A DNA stretch of 46,907 bases from an uncultured Frankiales bacterium. Its GTDB lineage: Bacteria > Actinomycetota > Actinomycetes > Mycobacteriales > SCTD01. The DNA is taken from assembly GCA_946479905.1 (NCBI GenBank), contig CAMLIA010000011.1, positions 1 to 46,907 on the forward strand, written 5' to 3'. Numbering within the stretch: position 1 is the stretch's first letter; every line of letters starts with the position of its first letter. The position numbers were made by a program, and so were the translations under genes. This document shows positions 16,307 through 23,864 of the stretch, piece by piece. The notes under the pieces are model-generated. The model saw nothing but the letters and a program-made list of their open reading frames with translations, was not told where the DNA came from and ran no database searches.

Positions 16307-17883
16307 GCTACAACCTGGCAGAGCTGTTCGAGGCGGTCGCCGCCGCCGACCCCGACCGGGAGGTCCTCGTCGTCGGTGACAGGCGGCTCACGTACCGGCA
16401 GCTCGACGAGCGGGCCAACCGGCTCGCACACGTCCTGCGCGAGGCCGGCATCGGTCCCGACGACACGGTCGGGCTGCAGCTGGCCAACGGCAGTGAGTAC
16501 GTCGAGGGCATGCTGGCGGCGTTCAAGCTCCGCGCGATCCCGGTCAACATCAACTACCGCTACGTCGAGCGCGAGCTGCGCTACCTGTACGACGACGCCG
16601 GCCTGTCCGCGCTGCTGGTGCACCGCGCCTTCGCGCCGCGGGCCGCGCCGGTCCTGCACGAGCACCCGATGCAGCTGGTGCTCGACGTCGACGACGGCAG
16701 CGGCGAGGAGCCCGCTCCGGGCTCGATCCCTTACGAGGCAGCGCTCTCCGGAGCCAGTCCGGCCCAGCCCGAGACGCCCGGCCGGTCGAGCGACGACCAC
16801 TACCTGATCTACACCGGCGGGACCACCGGCATGCCGAAGGGCGTGGTCTGGCGGCACGAGGACATCTTCAAGTCGGCCATGGGCGGCGGCGACGTGGTCC
16901 AGGGGGGCGACTTCGTCAGCGGCCCCGAGGAGCTGGCGAAGCGACTGCCCGAGAACGGGATCACGGCCCTCGCCACCCCGCCGCTCATGCACGCGGCCGC
17001 CCACTGGCTGACCTTCCACCAGCTGTTCACCGGCGGGAAGGTCGTCATGATGCCCTTGGGCCGCTTCGACCCGAAGGAGATCTGGTCGACCATCGCGCGC
17101 GAGGGCGTCTTCAACATCGTGCTCGTCGGGGACGCCATGGTGAAGCCGCTGATGGACACCCTCGCCAGTGACCCCGACGTGAACGCCGACAGCCTCTGGG
17201 TGCTGGCGTCGAGCGGTGCGCCGCTGTCGCAGCACAACAAGGACCGGGTCGCCGAGCTGCTGCCCGGCCGGATGCTCATCGACTCGCTCGGGTCGTCGGA
17301 GACGGGTGTGCTCGGCGCCAAGAGCGAGGCGACCTTCAAGCTCAGTGACCAGACCGCGGTCCTGAAGCTCGACGGCACCCCGGTCGTGCCCGGGTCGCAG
17401 GAGACCGGCAAGGTCGCCCGGCGCGGCCACGTGCCGCTGAGGTACCACAACGACCCGGAGAAGTCGGCCGCCACGTTCATCACCGTCGACGGGGTGCGCT
17501 GGGCGCTCACCGGCGACGAGGCGATGGTCGAGGAGGACGGCAGCGTCCGGATGCTGGGCCGCGGCTCGCAGTGCATCAACACCGGCGGCGAGAAGGTCTA
17601 CCCGGAAGAGGTCGAGGAGCCCATCAAGGCCCACCCGGCGGTCGAGGACGCGCTCGTCGTCGGCGTCCCCGACGAGCGGTGGGGAGAGCGGGTTGCGGCC
17701 GTCGTCCAGCTCGTCCCCGGGGCGGCGCTCGAGCTGGCGGAGCTGCAGACCCACCTGCGCGAGCACGTGGCGGCGTACAAGCTGCCGAGGGACCTCGTCG
17801 TGGTCGACCAGGTGCTGAGATCCCCTGCGGGCAAGGCGGACTACCGCTGGGCCAAGGAGACGGCGACGAAGGCGGTGCTGTAG
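16303..17883 (+). CDS. fatty acyl-CoA ligase (AMP-dependent, FadD-type)
   Basis: A 526-residue ANL-superfamily enzyme, complete. It activates a fatty acid (or sterol side chain) to acyl-AMP and then acyl-CoA. Motifs: P-loop YTGGTTGMPKGVVW (about 167-180), ATPPLMHAAAHW, adenine site LGSSETG (about 329-335), TGDEA, and GGEKVYPEEVEE; the catalytic Lys lies in PAGKADYRWAKE near the C-terminus. The long insert between the P-loop and ATPPLMHAA is like that of mycobacterial FadD17/FadD19 relatives. GTG start at 16303 with AGGAG upstream, overlapping the preceding stop (GTGA). The WS/DGAT gene starts at the very next base after its stop, so this ligase probably supplies its acyl-CoA. Confidence 0.9.
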   Translation: MSYNLAELFEAVAAADPDREVLVVGDRRLTYRQLDERANRLAHVLREAGIGPDDTVGLQLANGSEYVEGMLAAFKLRAIPVNINYRYVERELRYLYDDAGLSALLVHRAFAPRAAPVLHEHPMQLVLDVDDGSGEEPAPGSIPYEAALSGASPAQPETPGRSSDDHYLIYTGGTTGMPKGVVWRHEDIFKSAMGGGDVVQGGDFVSGPEELAKRLPENGITALATPPLMHAAAHWLTFHQLFTGGKVVMMPLGRFDPKEIWSTIAREGVFNIVLVGDAMVKPLMDTLASDPDVNADSLWVLASSGAPLSQHNKDRVAELLPGRMLIDSLGSSETGVLGAKSEATFKLSDQTAVLKLDGTPVVPGSQETGKVARRGHVPLRYHNDPEKSAATFITVDGVRWALTGDEAMVEEDGSVRMLGRGSQCINTGGEKVYPEEVEEPIKAHPAVEDALVVGVPDERWGERVAAVVQLVPGAALELAELQTHLREHVAAYKLPRDLVVVDQVLRSPAGKADYRWAKETATKAVL

Positions 17884-19281
17884 GTGGAGCAGCTCACGGC
17901 GATGGACGCCTCCTTCCTGCACATCGAGAGCCCCTCGCTGCTGCAGCACGTGCTCGGGGTCATGCTGTTCGACGCGGCCGGTTCGGAGGGCCGGTTCAGC
18001 GTCGAGAGGTTCCGGCAGGGCCTGCTCGACCGGCTGCACCTCATGCCCGCGTTCACCCGCCGGCTCGTGGAGGTGCCGTTGCACCTGGACCACCCGTACT
18101 GGGTGCACGACGACGCGGTCGACATCGACCAGCACCTGCGGACGACGACGTGCCCGGCGCCCGGTGACCTCGAGGCGCTCGGCCGGCTGGTCGGCGACAT
18201 CGGCTCGAAGCAGCTGCCACGCGACCGGCCGCTGTGGGAGCTGTGGCTCGTCGACGGCATGGCCACCGGACAGGTCGCGCTCGTCGCCAAGATGCACCAC
18301 TCGACGATCTACGGCTCGGCGGGTGCCGACATGATGGCGCACCTGCTCGACCTGACCCCGGACGGGCGCGAGGTGGAGCCGCCCGCCACCGAGCGGGTGG
18401 CCGAGAGCCCCTCGAGCCTCGGGCTGCTGGCACGCGCCGGGCTGCACACGGCACGCCGGCCGGCGCTGGCCGCGCAGACCCTCGTCCAGGGTGCCCGCCG
18501 GGTCGGCCAGCTGGGCGGTCTGGTGGTGCAGTCGGTCACGAGCAAGGCGCCGGTCACCCTGCCGTTCTCGGCGCCCAAGAGCCTGCTGAACGGGCCGCTG
18601 ACCCCCCACCGGCAGGCCGCGTTCACGACGGTCGACTTCGCCGACATCAAGCGGGTCAAGGACGCCTACGGCACCAAGGTCAACGACGTCGTCCTGGCGG
18701 CCGTGACCGACGCCCTGAGGGCGTACTTCCTCAAGCGCGACGCGCTGCCGTCGAAGGCGCTCGTCGCGAGCTGCCCGATGAACCTCGGTGCCGGTGCCAT
18801 CGAGGGCACGAACAAGCTGACGGCCATGATGGTGCCGCTGCCGGTGCTCACGGCCGACCCCGTCGACCGGCTCCGGGAGATCGCCGCCGCGACGCAGAGC
18901 GCGAAGGGGTTCACCGACGCGCTCGGCCCGGAGGCGGTCGGCGAGATCGCGGAGCTGATGCCGGCGCTCATCATCAAGACCGGGTCCAAGCTGTACGACG
19001 GCCTCGGCCTGTCCCGCCTGCACCCGCCGCTGCAGAGCCTGGTCGTGAGCAACATGCCCGGGCCGCCGATCCCGCTCTACTCCGCCGGGGCGCGGGTCGA
19101 CGCGGTCTTCCCGCTCGGGCCACTGCTGCCCGGTGCCGGGCTCAACATCACCGTGCTGTCCAACATGGGCAAGCTCGACGTCGGCATGCTCTGCTGCCCC
19201 GACCTGGTGCCCGAGGTCTGGGAGATCGCCGACGGCTTCCCTGCCGCGGTGGCCACCCTCCTGGAAAGAGCCCCTGCCTGA
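17884..19281 (+). CDS. WS/DGAT-family acyltransferase with altered catalytic motif (HHxxxYG)
   Basis: A 465-residue WS/DGAT protein with normal family architecture: DASFLHIESP at the start, PLWELWLVDGM, VNDVVLAAVTDALRAYF, and VVSNMPGPP. The active-site block reads KMHHSTIYGSAG, so HHxxxDG becomes HHSTIYG: both His (138 and 139) remain but the Asp is Tyr (Y143, codon TAC at 18310-18312). In the family the second His is the catalytic base and the Asp is thought to be structural, so activity may be kept, reduced or changed. The neighbouring WS/DGAT at 13795-15183 is canonical. It starts directly after the acyl-CoA ligase stop. Confidence 0.88.
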   Translation: MEQLTAMDASFLHIESPSLLQHVLGVMLFDAAGSEGRFSVERFRQGLLDRLHLMPAFTRRLVEVPLHLDHPYWVHDDAVDIDQHLRTTTCPAPGDLEALGRLVGDIGSKQLPRDRPLWELWLVDGMATGQVALVAKMHHSTIYGSAGADMMAHLLDLTPDGREVEPPATERVAESPSSLGLLARAGLHTARRPALAAQTLVQGARRVGQLGGLVVQSVTSKAPVTLPFSAPKSLLNGPLTPHRQAAFTTVDFADIKRVKDAYGTKVNDVVLAAVTDALRAYFLKRDALPSKALVASCPMNLGAGAIEGTNKLTAMMVPLPVLTADPVDRLREIAAATQSAKGFTDALGPEAVGEIAELMPALIIKTGSKLYDGLGLSRLHPPLQSLVVSNMPGPPIPLYSAGARVDAVFPLGPLLPGAGLNITVLSNMGKLDVGMLCCPDLVPEVWEIADGFPAAVATLLERAPA

Positions 19282-19353
19282 CCGCGATCTTCTGGGCGCC
19301 GGCGCGTTGTGAGTCGTGGGGACCTGCCCCGCTCGCTTCGACTCGGAGGACCT

Positions 19354-20256
19354 GTGCGTCGCACCTCTCGGCTGGCCGCCCTCGGCGTCAGCACGCTCGC
19401 TGCCACCACCCTCGTGATCAGCCTCACCACGCCTGCCAACGCGTCGCTCGTCGGCAACGCGGTCAAGCACGTCATGACGCTCGCGCCGACGGAGAACCGG
19501 CTGCCGCTCGTCGGCGGGGCGCCCGTCGGCCTGCCGCTGTCCTACGGTGGCGGCCCGGTGGAGGTCACGAGCCGCAACTACGCCATCTTCTGGGACCCGG
19601 CGGGCTTCTCCTACAACCCGAGCTACCCGACGCTCGTCCAGCAGTTCCTCACCGACCTCGGTGGCAGCAGCATCTTCAACACCCTCACCGAGTACTACGG
19701 CACGGTGAACGGCGTGCAGACGCCGATCAAGAACGTCTCCACCTTCGGTGGCGCCATCTTCGACACCAGTCCGTTCCCGGCCGGTGGTGTGACCGACGCC
19801 GACCTGCAGGCCGAGGTCAAGAAGGTCGTGGCAGCGAACAACCTGCCCACCGGCATCGGCAACGAGTACCTCGTCTACACCGGTCAGGGCGGTGAGGTGG
19901 TCAGCAGCTACTGCGCCTACCACGGGGTCGTGAGCATCAACGGCGTGAGCACCCCCTACGCCGACGAGCTCTACGGCGGTCAGTCCGGCTGCACGACGCC
20001 GACCAGCCCGAACAACAACCCGGCGGCGGACTCCATCATCAACACGTCGTCGCACGAGATCTGGGAGACCATCACCGACCCCAACGTCGGTGACGGCTGG
20101 GTCGCGCTCGACGGTGACGAGGGCTCCGACCAGTGCAACTTCCTGTTCGGCCCGCAGGACGCCTCAGGCGCGGACATCCACATCAACGGCCACCCCTACA
20201 TCGTCCAGGAGGAGTGGCGGAACTCGAAGGCGCCGTTCGGCTGCGTCATGAGCTAG
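19354..20256 (+). CDS. secreted EXORDIUM/Phi-1-like protein with HEIWE motif
   Basis: A 300-residue exported protein. The signal peptide is RRTSRLAALGVSTLAATTLVISL with cleavage after ANA (residue 30). The mature part resembles the bacterial side of the phosphate-induced/EXORDIUM family: YAIFWDPAGF, FLTDLGGSS, then SSHEIWETITDPNVGDGWV. The HEIWE (234-238) is an HExxE-type pair that could bind metal, but I see no firm third ligand, so peptidase activity is unproven. Four Cys in the mature part could form two disulfides. I chose the GTG at 19354, 3 nt after GGAGGA, because it begins the signal peptide; a GTG at 19309 would add 15 residues. It is followed by a long inverted repeat that probably ends transcription. 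Confidence 0.75.
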   Translation: MRRTSRLAALGVSTLAATTLVISLTTPANASLVGNAVKHVMTLAPTENRLPLVGGAPVGLPLSYGGGPVEVTSRNYAIFWDPAGFSYNPSYPTLVQQFLTDLGGSSIFNTLTEYYGTVNGVQTPIKNVSTFGGAIFDTSPFPAGGVTDADLQAEVKKVVAANNLPTGIGNEYLVYTGQGGEVVSSYCAYHGVVSINGVSTPYADELYGGQSGCTTPTSPNNNPAADSIINTSSHEIWETITDPNVGDGWVALDGDEGSDQCNFLFGPQDASGADIHINGHPYIVQEEWRNSKAPFGCVMS

Positions 20257-20276
20257 CTCGACCTTCTGCGTTCGTG

Positions 20277-20341
20277 GTGCCAGGGGTCGCGATATCGCCC
20301 TTCCGGGCGCGGGAAAAGGGCGACATCGCGACCCCTGGCGC
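20277..20341. terminator. 24-bp inverted repeat between convergent genes
   Basis: The arms are 20277-20300 and 20318-20341, 24 nt each, pairing with only two mismatches around a 17-nt loop. The core is AGGGGTCGCGAT on the left and ATCGCGACCCCT on the right. It lies between the convergent stops at 20256 (+) and 20436 (-), so it probably terminates both. Its length is unusual for a terminator; it could also be a dispersed intergenic repeat. Confidence 0.7.
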
Positions 20342-20360
20342 TGTGGACGAGATGACGAAG

Positions 20361-20394
20361 ACGACCGCTGCCTCTCTCCGGCAGGCCCGGTCGT
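20361..20394 (-). terminator. second stem-loop downstream of the large hydrolase gene
   Basis: ACGACCG (20361-20367) pairs with CGGTCGT (20388-20394), with an inner CTGCC/GGCAG pairing and a 7-nt loop. It is 41 bp past the minus-strand stop at 20436. Confidence 0.45.
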
Positions 20395-20435
20395 GCTGCC
20401 CGAGTTCCTCCGCTGAGCCTGGCGAACGGGCGGAG

Positions 20436-22553
20436 CTACGCGGGCGGGTCCTCGGGGCCGAGGGGGCGGCCCAGGCAGGGGTTGCCGCCGCAGACGTCGA
20501 CCACGGTCCCGTTCGGCTGGAGGAACAGCGACTTCTGCACCCGCGCCAGGTAGGTCGCGCGCGGGTCCTCGTGCGGGTCGTGACCCGGCGTCCCGGGGCC
20601 CTCGACGGGCGGGGTGTTCCCGAGCGGCGGCAGCGCCGTACCGCTGTCCCAGAAGACGATCGCGCTGCCGTCCCACGAGCCGGTGAAGCGCGGCAGGCCC
20701 CAGCCCGGGCTGGTCTCCCACGACCGCCCGGCGCCGAGGAACCCGACGTTGGTGCGGGCGCCGAGGGTGCGCGCCATGACCATCGCGGTGAAGTTCGAGA
20801 CCTGGTGGTCCCCGAGCGCCGCGTCGAGCAGCACCGTGTGCCGCGGCGTCCCGGGGAGCGGGTTGGAGGTGATGTGGGCGGCGTAGCCGTCGTTCTCGGC
20901 GCGGTCCCAGAGCGGCTGGATGAGGCCGAAGGTCAGCTCCCGGTCGACCTCGGACGGGTAGGCCGCGTTGAACACCGACTCGTACGACGAGAAGTCGCTG
21001 CTGCGGTCGAGCAGCGTCGAGTAGTTCATCCCCACCACGCCGAGGACGCCGCGGGTGATGTCCTGGCTGACCGCGATCAGCGCGCCGCCGATGATGCCGC
21101 CCTGGCTGTTGCCGTCGTAGTAGACGGTGCCGGGCTGGAGCAGCCCGTGGAAGGGCGCCGCGGAGGAGAACCCGCGCGGGTCCTTGACGAGCCGGGCCAG
21201 GAACAGCTGGGCGAGCATGCCCTCCTGGACGCGGTCGGGCAGCGTCGGGAAGTTGCTCATGTCGGCGAGCATCGTCGCGACGTTGGGCACGTCACCGGTC
21301 GCCATGCCGTACCAGTCGGTGGCGCAGAAGAGGATGTCGTTCTCGTTGCCCATCTTCTGGACGTTGCCGGCGCCCACCTCGCCCTGGCCGCCGAGCAGCC
21401 CGTGGCCGTAGATCGACCCCCGGGCCGGGTGGGCCGCGCTGGCGGACTTCGGGATGTCGCAGGTGTAGGTCGCGGTGAAGCTGCCGTTGCGGTCGGGCAG
21501 GTCGTCGCCGGGCAGGTAGAGGAACCGGGTGCCGGGCAGGCCCGGGTCGGTCTCGAGGAGGGGGTCCTTGGTGTTGGCGGGCGTCGTCAGGTAGTTCGGG
21601 ACCTGGAAGGTGCCCTGCACGCGGGTCGCGACCTTGTCGCTGTAGCCGGTCGTCACGGTGTCGACGGTGAACGTCGGGGCGGCGCCCTTGAGCGACGCGA
21701 AGGCGTCGTCACGGATGTGCAGCATCCGCTCGGTGGTGTTGCGGGTGCTCGCGACGGTGAAGGTCCAGGCGAGGAACAGGTCCTTGACCGGGACGTGCGC
21801 CTTCATCAACGGGCCGAAGACGCGGTCCTGGGCGGTGGCCTTGGCGCGCAGCGCCGCGAACTCCGGTCCCGCGGCGATGGCCTTCCCGGTGGCGTCCTTC
21901 AGGTCCCGCAGCGCGACGACGTACCGGTGGCCCTCGGCCAGGTTGACCGCCGGCCGGACGATGAGGAGCGGCTGCTCGCCGTCCGTCTCGTTGGTGTCGA
22001 GCTCGGCGGTGTAGGGCCAGCGGCGGCCGGTCGTCGCGTCGAGCAGCAGGACAGGGGCGTCCTTCGCGAGCGAGTCGCCCGGGTCGGCCTCGCTCGGGAT
22101 CCCGCTGCGGGTCGCGCTGAGCCCGGGGACGACGGTGAGGATCGGCGTGCCGGGGGACCAGCCGTCGTTGCGGTTGAGCTCGGTCGGGTCGATCGGCCGG
22201 TTCGCGACGTTGCGGGGCATCGCGAGCGGGCTGATGTCGATGCGACGGCCGGTCGCGGTGGTGGGGTCGGCCTTCGTGTCGTCGTCGTTCGGGAACGGCA
22301 GCAGGCACGCCGCGTGGTCGAGCGGGTTGCAGATGCCGGCAGCCTCGAGGGCCTGGTCGGCGGCGACCCGCGCCGCGTCCCGCACCGGGATGGCCGGCTT
22401 CTCCGCCTGCTGGACCGCCTGACCGGACTGGGTCGCGGCGCACAGGGCCCCGTCCAGCGAGGGGTCCATGCACGAGGTGATGTCAGCGTGCGCCAGGGCA
22501 GGCAGGACGGCGGCCGCCAAGGCAGCAGCGAGCAGGGAGACGTGGACGCGCAC
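20436..22553 (-). CDS. very large secreted hydrolase-like protein with GNSQG elbow
   Basis: A 705-residue exported protein. Signal peptide VRVHVSLLAAALAAAVLPALAHA. A Cys-bearing N-terminal region (TSCMDPSLDGALCAA, GICNPLDHAACLLPFPND) leads into a domain that mentions a typical lipid-esterase-like FPND opening. An alpha/beta-hydrolase elbow occurs late as YDGNSQGGIIGG, with the nucleophile Ser at about residue 483. LLDAALGDHQVSNF is a good candidate for the acid and His. The family is widespread in actinobacteria and delta-proteobacteria but its substrate is not known to me. GTG start at 22553 with GGAGG 7 nt upstream. The gene is divergent from an MFS transporter 96 bp away. Confidence 0.8.
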   Translation of the reverse strand: MRVHVSLLAAALAAAVLPALAHADITSCMDPSLDGALCAATQSGQAVQQAEKPAIPVRDAARVAADQALEAAGICNPLDHAACLLPFPNDDDTKADPTTATGRRIDISPLAMPRNVANRPIDPTELNRNDGWSPGTPILTVVPGLSATRSGIPSEADPGDSLAKDAPVLLLDATTGRRWPYTAELDTNETDGEQPLLIVRPAVNLAEGHRYVVALRDLKDATGKAIAAGPEFAALRAKATAQDRVFGPLMKAHVPVKDLFLAWTFTVASTRNTTERMLHIRDDAFASLKGAAPTFTVDTVTTGYSDKVATRVQGTFQVPNYLTTPANTKDPLLETDPGLPGTRFLYLPGDDLPDRNGSFTATYTCDIPKSASAAHPARGSIYGHGLLGGQGEVGAGNVQKMGNENDILFCATDWYGMATGDVPNVATMLADMSNFPTLPDRVQEGMLAQLFLARLVKDPRGFSSAAPFHGLLQPGTVYYDGNSQGGIIGGALIAVSQDITRGVLGVVGMNYSTLLDRSSDFSSYESVFNAAYPSEVDRELTFGLIQPLWDRAENDGYAAHITSNPLPGTPRHTVLLDAALGDHQVSNFTAMVMARTLGARTNVGFLGAGRSWETSPGWGLPRFTGSWDGSAIVFWDSGTALPPLGNTPPVEGPGTPGHDPHEDPRATYLARVQKSLFLQPNGTVVDVCGGNPCLGRPLGPEDPPA

Positions 22554-22637
22554 GGGGGGACCTCCAGGAGTTGCAGGAGGGTTTCGACGCTGCGCCGCGC
22601 ACTCCTCCCCGGCGTCGGCCGGCAGCCGGCACCGGGG

Positions 22638-22643
22638 CAGGAT
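22638..22643 (+). promoter_or_regulatory. leaderless -10 element for MFS transporter gene
   Basis: CAGGAT ends 6 nt before the GTG at 22650. Confidence 0.45.
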
Positions 22644-22649
22644 GTCCGG

Positions 22650-23864
22650 GTGCTGAGGGCCCCGGGGGAGGACACCGCTGCGCGCGAGATCCGGCCGCTG
22701 CTCGCGCTGCTGGGGCTGCCGACCTTCGGGCTGGCGTTCGCGCTCAGCACCCTGACGTCGTACGGCCCGCCGCTGCTGCTCGACCAGGCGCACGACCCCG
22801 GCGTCGTCGGGGCGATCCTGGGCGGCGAGGGCGCGCTGGCGCTGGCCCTGCCGCTGCTGTCGGGTGCGCTGTCCGATCGGCTGCCGCCGTCGCGGCTGGG
22901 CCGGCGGCTGCCCTTCGTCCTGGTCGGCGCACCGATGGCGCTGGCCGGGCTCGTGCTGCTGCCGCTGTCGGTCAACCTGCTCGTGGCCAGCATCGCGGTC
23001 GGCCTGTTCTTCGTCGGCTACTACCTCTACTACCCGCCCTACCGCGCGCTCTACGCCGACCTGCTGCCGCGCCGGCTGTACGCGCGCTCGCAGGCCAGCC
23101 AGGGCATCCTGCGAGGGATCGGGCTCGGGGCCGCGCTGCTCGCGGGCGGGTTCTTCCTGGACCTCTGGGAGCCGCTGCCCTTCGTCGTCGCCGGGTCGCT
23201 GCTGCTCCTCACGTCCCTGGCGCTGGCCCCGGTGGGCCGGCTGCAGCAGCGCGTGTCACAGGACACGCCGATGGTCCCCACGGTGCGGGAAGTGCTGCGC
23301 AGCAAGGGAATGCGCCGGTTCGCGGTCGTGAACGCGCTGCTGGAGCTGGGCTTCACCGGGCTGCGCAGCTTCATCGTCCTCTACGTCACGAGGGGCCTCG
23401 GGCACTCCACGACGGTCGCCTCGGCGGTCATCGGGGTGGTCGCTCTCTCCTACATCGCAGGGGCTCCGCTGGCGAGCTCGCTGGAGAAGCGCTACGGGAT
23501 CATCGCCGTGATGACGTGGTCCGGCGTCGTCTACGGGCTCGGGCTGACCGCGGGAGCGATCCCCACGTCCCTCGGCCCTGAGCTGGTGCTGCTGCCCTTC
23601 GTCGCGCTCGCCGGCTCGGTGCTGCTCACGCTCCCGCAGGCCCTCGCGTTCCTCGTCGCCCCGCGCGGGGCCGAGGGTGTGGCGGCCGGCCTGGTCGACG
23701 TCTCCCGCGGCATCGGCATCGTCCTGGGCCCGCTCCTGGTCGGGTGGGCGGTGCGGTTCTCCGGTGGCCTGTTCGAGGCGACCCACGGGTACGCGGCGAT
23801 GTGGCCGGTGATCGGGGTCGCGACGCTGCTGGCGGTGCCGCTGCTACGGCGCCTGGAGGTCTGA
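22650..23864 (+). CDS. MFS transporter, 12 transmembrane helices
   Basis: A 404-residue major facilitator transporter. About twelve hydrophobic segments are visible. The loop after TM2 has the motif GALSDRLPPSRLGRRLPFVL, the family's GxxxDrxGrR signature. VGYYLYYPPYRALYADLLP between TM4 and TM5 resembles sugar or lipid-type MFS (GPH/LacY-like) rather than DHA drug exporters, so the substrate is open. The GTG at 22650 was chosen because it follows a leaderless -10; the much longer open frame upstream is antisense to the hydrolase gene. It overlaps the 3' end of the convergent sigma factor gene by 21 bp. Confidence 0.85.
   Translation: MLRAPGEDTAAREIRPLLALLGLPTFGLAFALSTLTSYGPPLLLDQAHDPGVVGAILGGEGALALALPLLSGALSDRLPPSRLGRRLPFVLVGAPMALAGLVLLPLSVNLLVASIAVGLFFVGYYLYYPPYRALYADLLPRRLYARSQASQGILRGIGLGAALLAGGFFLDLWEPLPFVVAGSLLLLTSLALAPVGRLQQRVSQDTPMVPTVREVLRSKGMRRFAVVNALLELGFTGLRSFIVLYVTRGLGHSTTVASAVIGVVALSYIAGAPLASSLEKRYGIIAVMTWSGVVYGLGLTAGAIPTSLGPELVLLPFVALAGSVLLTLPQALAFLVAPRGAEGVAAGLVDVSRGIGIVLGPLLVGWAVRFSGGLFEATHGYAAMWPVIGVATLLAVPLLRRLEV

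Noticed and set aside
16270..20055. A 1261-codon open frame on the minus strand
   Set aside because: It is antisense to the acyl-CoA ligase and WS/DGAT genes, has low-complexity Arg/Val/Gly composition and no recognisable domain; it is a high-GC shadow frame.
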